From Nonomuraea candida (lineage in GTDB: Bacteria > Actinomycetota > Actinomycetes > Streptosporangiales > Streptosporangiaceae), in contig NZ_JOAG01000025.1 of the NCBI RefSeq assembly GCF_000725485.1, positions 1-64,000 on the forward strand: a stretch of DNA of 64,000 nucleotides, in the 5' to 3' direction. How positions within the stretch are numbered: the first letter of the stretch is position 1; each line of letters begins with the position of its first letter. The notes beneath the pieces are model-generated. The model saw only the letters and a list, made by a program, of their open reading frames with translations. It did no database searches and was not told where the DNA came from. A program made the translations under genes and the position numbers. Of the stretch, positions 24,812 through 31,391 are shown one piece after another.

Positions 24812-25653
24812 CGCGCCACCGCCCCGGCGAGGCGGGCGGGCCGGCGGCGCAGCAGGTCGCCCAGGGCGGACAGGAAGAACAGCCCCACCGCCACCGCGGC
24901 GATCGTGGCGCCCGCCGCCGTGGCCGCGTGCCACGACACGACCAGCCCGATGACGGTCGCGGCGATGCCGAGCAGCGCCGCGCCGAGCATGATCCCGGGG
25001 ATGCTGCGGGCCCACAGCGCGGCGGCGGCGGGCGGCCCGATGAGCAGGCCGAACACCAGCAGCGTCCCGACGATGTGGAACGAGGCCACGATCGCCACCG
25101 TGACCAGCCCGAGCAGCAGGACGTGCGCCACCCGGGGACGCAGGCCCAGCGTGTGGGCCTTGCGCGGGTCGAAGGCGAGCGCGACGAACAGCCGGTGCCC
25201 GAGCGCGGCGACGGCGGCGGTGACCGCGAGGGCCGCGCCGAGCCCGGCCAGGTCCTGCCCGCCGACCGCGAGCACGTCGCCGAACAGGAACCCGGTCAGG
25301 TCCACCGCGAACGACTGCGAGTGCGAGACCACGATGACGCCCAGGGAGAGCATCCCGGCGAAGAGCAGGCCGATGCTCGTGTCCTGCGACAGGCGCGGCG
25401 AGCGGCCGAGCAGGCTCACCCCCAGCGCCATGCCGCCCGCGCTGAGCAGCGCGCCGATCAGGATGTTCACCCCCGCCATCGAGGCGAGCGCCACGCCCAG
25501 CAGCATCCCGTGGGACATCGCGTCGCCCAGGAACGCCATGCCGCGCAGCACCACCCACGTCCCGGCGAGCGCGCAGAGCAGCGACACGAGGATGCCCGCC
25601 CAGAGCGCTTGCCGCACGAAAGTCACTTGAAAGGGGTCAAACAACCAATCCAT
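24808..25653 (-). CDS. aztB: Zinc ABC transporter permease AztB
   Basis: A 281-residue ABC-3 family permease with about eight membrane helices. The family motif RGMAFLGDAMSHGMLLGVAL is near residues 37-56. FLFGDVLAVGGQDL and LVFGLLIGPPAAAALWARSI, the loop that contacts the ATPase, are present. ATG 25653 gives MDWLFDPFQV and leaves the Zur-like box outside the coding region. It is the first gene of the leftward operon and is divergent from aztA. Confidence 0.92.
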   Translation of the reverse strand: MDWLFDPFQVTFVRQALWAGILVSLLCALAGTWVVLRGMAFLGDAMSHGMLLGVALASMAGVNILIGALLSAGGMALGVSLLGRSPRLSQDTSIGLLFAGMLSLGVIVVSHSQSFAVDLTGFLFGDVLAVGGQDLAGLGAALAVTAAVAALGHRLFVALAFDPRKAHTLGLRPRVAHVLLLGLVTVAIVASFHIVGTLLVFGLLIGPPAAAALWARSIPGIMLGAALLGIAATVIGLVVSWHAATAAGATIAAVAVGLFFLSALGDLLRRRPARLAGAVAR

Positions 25654-25670
25654 GACCCAAGACTCTACAA

Positions 25671-25685
25671 TGAAAACCGTTGTCA
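25671..25685. promoter_or_regulatory. Zur-box-like palindrome
   Basis: TGAAAACCGTTGTCA is a 7-1-7 inverted repeat with one mismatched pair. It has the size and TGAnAAC/GTTnTCA pattern of actinobacterial Zur boxes. It lies between aztB (start 25653) and aztA (start 25741), so zinc-loaded Zur could repress both arms. Confidence 0.75.
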
Positions 25686-25740
25686 CTTTCAAGTCGGGCT
25701 CGCGAGCCGAGTCTTCGAGCCGAGGTCAGGTGGAGGTCGC

Positions 25741-26454
25741 GTGGAGGACGGCGAGGCGGTCGTGATCAGCGAGGTCACGGCGGGTTACGGCCGCAGGACG
25801 GTCCTGCGCGGGCTGTCCGCCCGGCTGCCCCGCGCGGGCGTGACGGCCGTCGTGGGCCCGAACGGCTCGGGCAAGTCCACCCTGCTGGGAGTGCTGGCCG
25901 GGACGGTACGCCCGTCGCACGGCACGGTCCGGCTCGGCGTCACGGGCCGCCCCGGATACGTCGTCCAGCGTGACGCGGTCTCCGACGCCCTGCCGATCAC
26001 CGTGCGGGAGACGGTGGCGATGGGCCGCTGGGCGTCACGCGGGCCGTGGCGGCGGCTGACCGCGCACGACCGGTCGATCGTCGAGGAGTGCATGGCCGCC
26101 CTCGACGTCGCGGCGCTGGCCGGGCGGCGGCTGAGCACGCTGTCGGGCGGGCAGCGCCAGCGCGTCCTGCTCGCCCAGGGGCTGGCCCAGGAGCCGGAGC
26201 TGCTCCTGCTGGACGAGCCCGCGACCGGGCTGGACGTGCGGGCGGAGCAGCACATCGCCGACGTGCTGGACCGGGCGAAGGTGCGCGGCGTCACGATCGT
26301 GCACGTCACGCACGACCTGGCGGCGGCCCGGCGGGCCGACCACTGCCTGCTCCTCGACGGAGGACTGCTCGTCGCCGAGGGGCCGCCCGGCTCCGTCCTG
26401 GCGCCGTCCGTGCTGGAGCGGGCGTTCGCCGGGCTCCATCACGTGCTCCGCTGA
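25741..26454 (+). CDS. aztA: Zinc ABC transporter ATPase AztA
   Basis: A 237-residue ABC ATPase of the metal-importer type. Walker A is GPNGSGKST, the Q-loop YVVQRDAV, the signature LSGGQRQRV, Walker B LLLLDEPATGLD, and the H-loop HVTHDLAAARRADHCLLLDG. GTG 25741 has GGAGG four bases upstream. It is divergent from aztB and completes the importer. The 3' end is followed by 16-bp tandem repeats. Confidence 0.92.
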   Translation: MEDGEAVVISEVTAGYGRRTVLRGLSARLPRAGVTAVVGPNGSGKSTLLGVLAGTVRPSHGTVRLGVTGRPGYVVQRDAVSDALPITVRETVAMGRWASRGPWRRLTAHDRSIVEECMAALDVAALAGRRLSTLSGGQRQRVLLAQGLAQEPELLLLDEPATGLDVRAEQHIADVLDRAKVRGVTIVHVTHDLAAARRADHCLLLDGGLLVAEGPPGSVLAPSVLERAFAGLHHVLR

Positions 26455-26510
26455 CTGCCCCCGTACGGAAAACGGACCGGCTCAGACGGAAACGGACCGG
26501 CTGGATAGGA

Positions 26511-26578
26511 AGCCGGCCGGTCAGCCCGGAAGCCGGTCAGCCCGGAAGCCGGTCAGCCCGGAAGCCGGTCGGCCCGGA
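26511..26578. repeat. 16-bp tandem repeats after aztA
   Basis: AGCCGGTCAGCCCGGA occurs at 26531, 26547 and, with one change, 26563. A 20-bp variant is at 26511. Just upstream an AACGGACCGGCT element is repeated twice (26471-26502). No coding capacity is seen. Confidence 0.8.
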
Positions 26579-26617
26579 CGCCGGCCGGCGGGCAGCGGCC
26601 GGGCGGACGCCATCAGG

Positions 26618-26682
26618 TGGCACGGCCGACCTGCCGGCAGCCGTGCCACGCCGGATGGTGGCCCCGGCCGGCGGCCGGGGCC
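26618..26682. terminator. Double hairpin between convergent genes
   Basis: GTGGCACGGC (26618) pairs with GCCGTGCCAC (ending 26649). A second hairpin, GGCCCCGGCC-GGC-GGCCGGGGCC, occupies 26660-26682. They sit between aztA and the leftward small-protein gene and likely end both transcripts. Confidence 0.6.
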
Positions 26683-26692
26683 GCGCTACCCG

Positions 26693-26965
26693 TTACGGGC
26701 GCGTGGTGCGGTGGCCCATGTGTTCCGCGGTGCCGACGTGGTTGCGCTGCTTGCGCATGCCGGCGAAGCCCAGCAGGCCGAGCAGGCCCAGCAGGCCCCA
26801 CAGACCCGCGTTGCCGCCACCGTCGTCCCGGTTGTTGTCCTGCGGTGCGGGTGTTACCTGGCTCTGCGCGACGGGCGCGACCGGCTGGTCGTCGGCCATC
26901 GCCGCGGAGGCCGGGACTAGCGTCAAGAAGAACGCCAGGCCCAGCCCGGTGAGCGTCTTGCGCAT
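26693..26965 (-). CDS. Small WGxxGxxG-type secreted/anchored protein
   Basis: A 90-residue protein with a Sec signal (MRKTLTGLGLAFFLTLVPAS, then AAMA), a Gln/Asp/Asn-rich linker and a C-terminal hydrophobic Gly/Leu/Trp motif, WGLLGLLGLLGFAGMRK, followed by basic residues. The tripartite tail (WGxxGxxG then RKxR) matches the WGxxGxxG small-protein family of presumed envelope-anchored peptides. GGGGGAA lies four bases before the ATG. The function is unknown. Confidence 0.8.
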   Translation of the reverse strand: MRKTLTGLGLAFFLTLVPASAAMADDQPVAPVAQSQVTPAPQDNNRDDGGGNAGLWGLLGLLGLLGFAGMRKQRNHVGTAEHMGHRTTRP

Positions 26966-27340
26966 TGGGTTCCCCCGATCCGGCGGTCTCGTTCAACCGC
27001 GGAGACCGCCTGTCATGCCTTCTCCTGTAGAAGGCTCCTACTAGCGGGGCGATCTCCATATCCCCTGCTAAATAGGCCCCTACCATCGTCCTGGTGGCAT
27101 CAAACGCCTTCTCCTCCCGGCGGGGGCCCGTGGTGGCCCGGCAGGCCGCCGCGCACCTGGGATCCGCACATTTCGGCCAGTTCCGCCCGGGTGGCGGCGG
27201 TGGCCCGTATGGGGGGACTCAGGCGTACCTCGACGACCAGCCGGCGCGGAGGGCGCGGCGCCTTCGCGGTAGCGCAGCGTGACCGGGTGGACCTGCGCGC
27301 CCGCGGCGGCGCCGGCCCCTGTTTCGGCGCCACCGGTCCC

Positions 27341-27446
27341 GGTCTGAGCAGCGGGCCCGGTCTGAGCAGCGGGCCTGGTCTGAGCAGCGGGCCTGGTCTG
27401 AGCAGCGGGCCTGGTCTGAGCAGCGGGCCTGGTCTGAGCAGCGGCC
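27341..27446. repeat. Six 18-bp tandem repeats
   Basis: GGTCTGAGCAGCGGGCCT recurs every 18 bp at 27341, 27359, 27377, 27395, 27413 and 27431 (the last incomplete). It is nearly perfect, so the expansion is recent. Although 18 bp keeps frame, neither strand shows a gene with a start site or domain. Confidence 0.9.
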
Positions 27447-27483
27447 ACCGGCTCCCCCACGCAGGCGCCGGGCGTGCACGGGC

Positions 27484-27624
27484 TCACCGGCCGCCACGGG
27501 TTCCCCGCGTCCCGGAGACGCGGCCGGGGGCGGGGGCGACGGCGGGGGCGGGGGCGTGATCCGGCGGCGGAGTCCCGGGCGGAGGCGTCTGGTGCCCGGC
27601 GGGGGGTGGGAGGAGGGTGCTCAC
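27484..27624 (-). CDS. Short Pro-rich peptide coupled to the acyltransferase (possible gene stub)
   Basis: A 46-residue Pro/Gly/Thr/Arg-rich frame starts at GTG 27624, inside the stop of the acyltransferase gene (GTGA overlap). Such coupling is how a lysophospholipid acyltransferase (PlsC) gene often follows OlsB-like genes in actinomycetes. Here the frame ends after 46 codons and the following DNA is repeats, so it may be only the relic 5' end of a lost partner. It may also be chance. Confidence 0.3.
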   Translation of the reverse strand: MSTLLPPPAGHQTPPPGTPPPDHAPAPAVAPAPGRVSGTRGTRGGR

Positions 27625-28352
27625 AGGGGCTGTCCGAGGAAGTGACGCAGGTAGCGGGCGTTGACCTGGGCCATGGACAGCAGCAGGAAGAAGTCGGCCG
27701 TGCCGAAGTCCGGGTCGTACGCCGGCGCGCCGCACACCCAGGCACCCAGCCGCAGGTACCCCCGCAGCAGCGGCGGCGGCACGAACCGGTCGGGCGGCGC
27801 GGCGCGGCCGGGCCGCCACGGGCGCAGCGGCCTGACCCGGTGCTCCTCGGGCCCCAGCGGCACGTGCGCCATCACCCCGGCGGCCACCGCGCCCCCGTCG
27901 CCGAGCGGCACCGAGCAGCAGCCCGCCAGCCACTGGTGTCCCCCGGACACCATGTACCGCGCGATCCCCGCCCACATCAGCGCGACCACGGTGCCGTCGC
28001 GGTGGTCGGGGTGCACGCAGGTGCGGCCGGCCTCGACCAGGCCCTTCCTGAGGGGCGCGAGGCCGGCCAGGTCGAACTCGCCTTCGGCGTAGAGCCGGTC
28101 CGCGCGTCCCGGGGGCAGCAGCCGGTAGGTGCCGACGACCTGCGCGCCGTCGCGTACGAGGAGGTGGTCGCAGTAGGCGTCGAGCCGGTCGGCGTCCAGG
28201 CCGGAGACCGGGCTGTCGAGCCGCGCCCCCATCTCCCCGGCGAAGACCGCGTGCCGCAGCCGCTGGGCGGCCTGGACGTCGGCCGCGCCGGTCGCCATGC
28301 CGACCGTGTAGCGACGGGTGTCGGGGGAACCGGTGTCGAGTGAGATCGTCAT
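27621..28352 (-). CDS. OlsB/hemolysin-like GNAT N-acyltransferase
   Basis: A 243-residue protein with the OlsB-type acyltransferase signature: LRHAVFAGEMGARLDS, DAYCDHLLVRDG, VVGTYRLLPPG, VEAGRTCVHPDHRDGTVVAL, then MWAGIARYM. Relatives transfer a 3-hydroxyacyl chain from acyl-ACP to ornithine as the first step of ornithine-lipid synthesis. The usual PlsC partner is not intact downstream. ATG 28352 has GGAAGGA upstream. The promoter probably lies in 28353-28500. Confidence 0.82.
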   Translation of the reverse strand: MTISLDTGSPDTRRYTVGMATGAADVQAAQRLRHAVFAGEMGARLDSPVSGLDADRLDAYCDHLLVRDGAQVVGTYRLLPPGRADRLYAEGEFDLAGLAPLRKGLVEAGRTCVHPDHRDGTVVALMWAGIARYMVSGGHQWLAGCCSVPLGDGGAVAAGVMAHVPLGPEEHRVRPLRPWRPGRAAPPDRFVPPPLLRGYLRLGAWVCGAPAYDPDFGTADFFLLLSMAQVNARYLRHFLGQPL

Positions 28353-28635
28353 GGGCGCGCGTCCTTCCCTGCAGAGGGCCTCGCCGCCTATGTCGACACG
28401 CCGAAATGACGAGCGAGTCTCGCGTCGGGGGCAGCCAGGCGTCCGCGTGGTGAAGCTCCCCCTTCCGGCGGCCGGCAAAGATCCGGAAAAATCGTTTCCC
28501 CGCGCCCCGCCCGCCTCATTACAGTCGCCACCCGAAGCCATCGACAGCCACTGACAGCCACCGACAGCCATCGACGCGCCGGCAGGGCGCGAGCCGAGAG
28601 GCGATCGGCGACGTGACGAGGGAAGGGAGCCGGCC
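28353..28635. other. Divergent promoter region upstream of olsB-like and EF-G leader
   Basis: It contains an A-rich tract (GGAAAAATCGTTTCC near 28485) followed about 20 bp later by TTACAGT. This could be the promoter of the rightward leader/EF-G unit. Three 10-11-bp CGACAGCCA(C/T) copies lie at about 28541-28573. No gene is seen. Confidence 0.4.
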
Positions 28636-28743
28636 GTGCGCAACAGCACCGCTGCCGTGGTCTCCCCGTCGCGTTACGAGGTGATCCTGGTGTCTTCGTC
28701 GCCCCGGTGCCGGCTGCGCGGCCGTCACTGGACGCTGCCCTGA
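28636..28743 (+). CDS. Candidate leader peptide upstream of EF-G paralogue
   Basis: A 35-codon frame starts at GTG 28636 with an excellent GGGAG site six bases upstream. It ends CRLRGRHWTLP at 28743. It lies 69 bases before the EF-G gene on the same strand. Placement, length and ribosome site fit a translated leader that senses ribosome stalling, as known for macrolide and other ribosome-protection genes. The peptide may have no function of its own. Confidence 0.55.
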   Translation: MRNSTAAVVSPSRYEVILVSSSPRCRLRGRHWTLP

Positions 28744-28812
28744 CGAAGACCTCACTTTCGGCGGGCCAATCGCGCCGTCCTGTCCACGATCATCCCGAAA
28801 GGGTCATGGGCC
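28744..28812 (+). promoter_or_regulatory. Leader-downstream region with SD-sequestering inverted repeat
   Basis: CTTTCGG (28755-28761) is complementary to CCGAAAG (28795-28801), which overlaps the purine-rich GAAAGGG ribosome site of the EF-G gene. Pairing would mask that site. Ribosome stalling in the leader could shift the folding. Only the base complementarity is seen; the mechanism is inference. Confidence 0.45.
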
Positions 28813-30822
28813 GTGCGTGCTCAAGTCTCCAACCCCCTGGCCACCGTCCGTAATCTCGGCATCCTCGCCCACGTGGACGCCGGCAAGACCACCGTCACCG
28901 AGCGCATGCTGTACCTGACCGGCGCCACCTACAAGCGCGGCGAGGTGCACGACGGCACGACCGTCACCGACTTCGACCCGCAGGAGCGCGACCGCGGCAT
29001 CACCATCTTCGCCGCCGCAGTGAGCTGCGCGTGGGACGGGCACCGGATCAACCTCATCGACACCCCCGGCCACGTGGACTTCTCCGACGAGGTGGAGCGC
29101 TCGCTGCGGGTGCTCGACGGCGCGATCGCGGTGTTCGACGGCGTCGCCGGCGTCGAGCCGCAGAGCGAGTCGGTGTGGCGGCGGGCCGACCGGCACGGCG
29201 TGCCGCGCGTGGCGTTCGTCAACAAGCTCGACCGGGCCGGCGCCGACCTCGACGCGGCGGTCGAGTCGATCCGGCGGCGGCTGCATCCGGCGCCGCTGGT
29301 CGTGCAGCTGCCGATCGGGCGCGAGGACGGCTTCGCCGGCGTGGTCGACCTGCTCGCCATGCGGGCGCTGGTGTGGTCCGGCGGCGAGTGCCAGGCCGGT
29401 CCGGTGCCGGACGGACTGCTGGCCGAGGCGCGGCGGCGGCGCCGGGCGCTGGAGGAGGCGGTGGCCGAGCTGCATCCCGGCGCGCTGGAGGAGTTCTGCG
29501 CCGAGCCGTCGATCTCCGAGGCGACGCTGGCCGCCGCGCTGCGCGACCTGACCCGCAGCGGCGCGGGCGTGGTGGTGCTGTGCGGCTCGGCGTACCGGAA
29601 CCGGGGTGTCGAGCCGCTGCTGGACGCCGTCGTACGGTATCTGCCCTCGCCGCTGGACGTGCCGGCGGTGCGCGGGCAGGACGGCCAGGAGCGGGCCGCC
29701 GACCCGGAGGCGCCGCTGGCCGCGCTGGCGTTCAAGGTGAGCGCGGGCGCGACCGGGCGGCTGACGTACCTGCGGCTCTACTCGGGCACGCTGCGGAAGG
29801 GGGACACGGTGCTGGACGCGGGCGCGGGCCGGGCCGAGCGGGTCGGGCGCATCCTGCGCGTGCAGGCCGACCGGCACGCCGAGACGGACCGGGCGGTGGC
29901 CGGGGACATCGTCGCGGTGGCCGGGCCGAAGGCGGCCCGCGCCGGGACGACCCTGTGCGCGCCGGGCGCGCCGCTGCTGCTGGAGCCGCCTGGCGCGACC
30001 GAGCCGGTGGTGTCGGTGGCCGTCGAGCCGCGCCGGGGCGCCGACGCCGGCCGGCTGGCGGCGGCGCTGGCCCGGCTGGCCGAGGAGGACCCCTCGCTGG
30101 CCGTGCGCACCGACGCCGAGACCGGGCAGACCGTGCTGTCCGGCATGGGCGAGCTGCACCTGGAGGTCGCGGCGGAGAAGCTGCGGCGCGACCACCGGCT
30201 GGAGGTCGGCCTCGGGCGGCCGCAGGTGTCGTTCAGGGAGACCGTCGTGCGCGGCGTGTCCGGGCTGCTGTACCGGCACGTCAAGCAGGACGGCGGCGCC
30301 GGGCAGTTCGCGCACGTGGTGATCGACGTCGAGCCGCTGGACGAGGGGTTCGCGTTCGCCTCGGCGGTGACGGGCGGCCGGGTGCCGCGCGAGTACGTGC
30401 GGGCGGTCGAGGCCGGCTGCCGTGACGCGCTGTCGGACGGGCCGCTCGGCGGCCATCCGGTGACGGGCCTGCGGGTGACGCTCACCGACGGCGCCACCCA
30501 CGTCAAGGACTCCTCCGAGCTCGCCTTCCGCACCGCCGGCCGGCTGGCGCTGCGCGAGGCGCTGCGCTCGTGCGCGATGGTGCTGCTGGAGCCGGTGGTG
30601 GAGGTGACGGTGACCGTGCCCGACGAGATGGCGGGCACGGTGCTGGGCGACCTGGCGGCGCGGCGCGGGCGCGTGTCGGGCTCCACGGCGCGGGCCGGCA
30701 CGGTGGTGATCACCGCCGTGGTGCCGCTGGCCGAGGTGTTCGGGTACGCGACCCGGCTGCGCAGCCGTACGCAGGGCCGGGGCGCGTTCACCACCCGGCC
30801 GGCGGGTTACGCCCCCGCCTGA
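28813..30822 (+). CDS. Accessory elongation factor G (EF-G2/FusB-like)
   Basis: A 669-residue translational GTPase. G1 is AHVDAGKTT (residues 19-27), followed by switch I RDRGITIFAA, G3 IDTPGHVDF, G4 VNKLD, then EF-G domains II-V (VEVTVTVPDEMAGTVLGDLA, RRGRVSGS near the end). The sequence follows EF-G more than Tet(M)/Otr(A) proteins. It is slightly shorter than housekeeping EF-G (about 700) and no ribosomal-protein or tuf gene is adjacent, so it is an accessory paralogue. The leader peptide upstream suggests induction by translation stress. Protection against a ribosome-targeting antibiotic is possible but unproven. Its 3' end overlaps the convergent GNAT gene by 16 bases. Confidence 0.88.
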   Translation: MRAQVSNPLATVRNLGILAHVDAGKTTVTERMLYLTGATYKRGEVHDGTTVTDFDPQERDRGITIFAAAVSCAWDGHRINLIDTPGHVDFSDEVERSLRVLDGAIAVFDGVAGVEPQSESVWRRADRHGVPRVAFVNKLDRAGADLDAAVESIRRRLHPAPLVVQLPIGREDGFAGVVDLLAMRALVWSGGECQAGPVPDGLLAEARRRRRALEEAVAELHPGALEEFCAEPSISEATLAAALRDLTRSGAGVVVLCGSAYRNRGVEPLLDAVVRYLPSPLDVPAVRGQDGQERAADPEAPLAALAFKVSAGATGRLTYLRLYSGTLRKGDTVLDAGAGRAERVGRILRVQADRHAETDRAVAGDIVAVAGPKAARAGTTLCAPGAPLLLEPPGATEPVVSVAVEPRRGADAGRLAAALARLAEEDPSLAVRTDAETGQTVLSGMGELHLEVAAEKLRRDHRLEVGLGRPQVSFRETVVRGVSGLLYRHVKQDGGAGQFAHVVIDVEPLDEGFAFASAVTGGRVPREYVRAVEAGCRDALSDGPLGGHPVTGLRVTLTDGATHVKDSSELAFRTAGRLALREALRSCAMVLLEPVVEVTVTVPDEMAGTVLGDLAARRGRVSGSTARAGTVVITAVVPLAEVFGYATRLRSRTQGRGAFTTRPAGYAPA

Positions 30823-31334
30823 GCCTCCCGCCGGGGGAAGGTGGTGAAGGAGATCCACGCGTCCGGGGGAACGTCGGGCCGGTTCGGCACGGGCCGGCGT
30901 TCCTCCGTCCACTCCGCGCCGGCCAGCTCGCCGGCCACGCGCCGCCAGAACGCGACGGCGGACGTGTTCGCGTCCTGGAAGGCGATCTGCCAGGGGCCGG
31001 GGTGGCGGGAGATCACCTCGCGCACGGCGGCCAGCCCGATGCCGCCCCGGCGCGCGCCGCGTACGACGAAGAAGCTGTTCAGCACGCGCCCCGGGCCGGA
31101 CAGCCCGCGCACGAACGCGAAACCGACGGGGTGCTCGCCGCTGGTGAACAGGTAGGCCGCCCAGTCGTCGTCCTCCAGCGCCGCGCGCAGCCGGTGCTGG
31201 TGGTAGGTGCCGTCGGGGCTGGGCAGCCCGGGCTGGAAGTCGGCCATGTCGTGCCGGAACATCAGCCAGAGGCGTTCGACGACAGGGTGGTCTCCGGCGT
31301 TCACCGGCCGGACGGTTAGCTGAGAAAGGGTCAT
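30807..31334 (-). CDS. GNAT-family N-acetyltransferase
   Basis: A 175-residue single GNAT domain. VGFAFVRG is strand beta4, FFVVRGARRGGIGLAAVREV holds the acetyl-CoA pyrophosphate loop (R-R-G-G-I-G), and WQIAFQDANTSAVAFWRRV is the C-terminal motif. It transfers an acetyl group to an unknown amine. The gene is convergent with EF-G and overlaps it by 16 bp. Confidence 0.9.
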   Translation of the reverse strand: MTLSQLTVRPVNAGDHPVVERLWLMFRHDMADFQPGLPSPDGTYHQHRLRAALEDDDWAAYLFTSGEHPVGFAFVRGLSGPGRVLNSFFVVRGARRGGIGLAAVREVISRHPGPWQIAFQDANTSAVAFWRRVAGELAGAEWTEERRPVPNRPDVPPDAWISFTTFPRREAQAGA

Positions 31335-31391
31335 AAAACGACCTTCCGGCCGGGATCAAATCCGGCCGGAAGGGAAAATCTACCAGATTGA

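Noticed and set aside
27341..27446. CRISPR-like array
   Set aside because: Direct tandem units without spacers; no cas genes in the window. The same holds for the 16-, 20-, 26- and 27-bp arrays.
27080..27745. Possible gene across the 18-bp repeats
   Set aside because: AQTRPA repeats only, no start context, and most of it lies antisense to or inside noncoding repeats.
28813..30822. Tetracycline-resistance ribosomal protection protein (Tet(M)/Otr(A))
   Set aside because: The switch regions and domain-I wording follow EF-G (GEVHDGTT, FDGVAGVEPQSESVW) rather than Tet(M)/Otr(A); resistance is possible but not shown.
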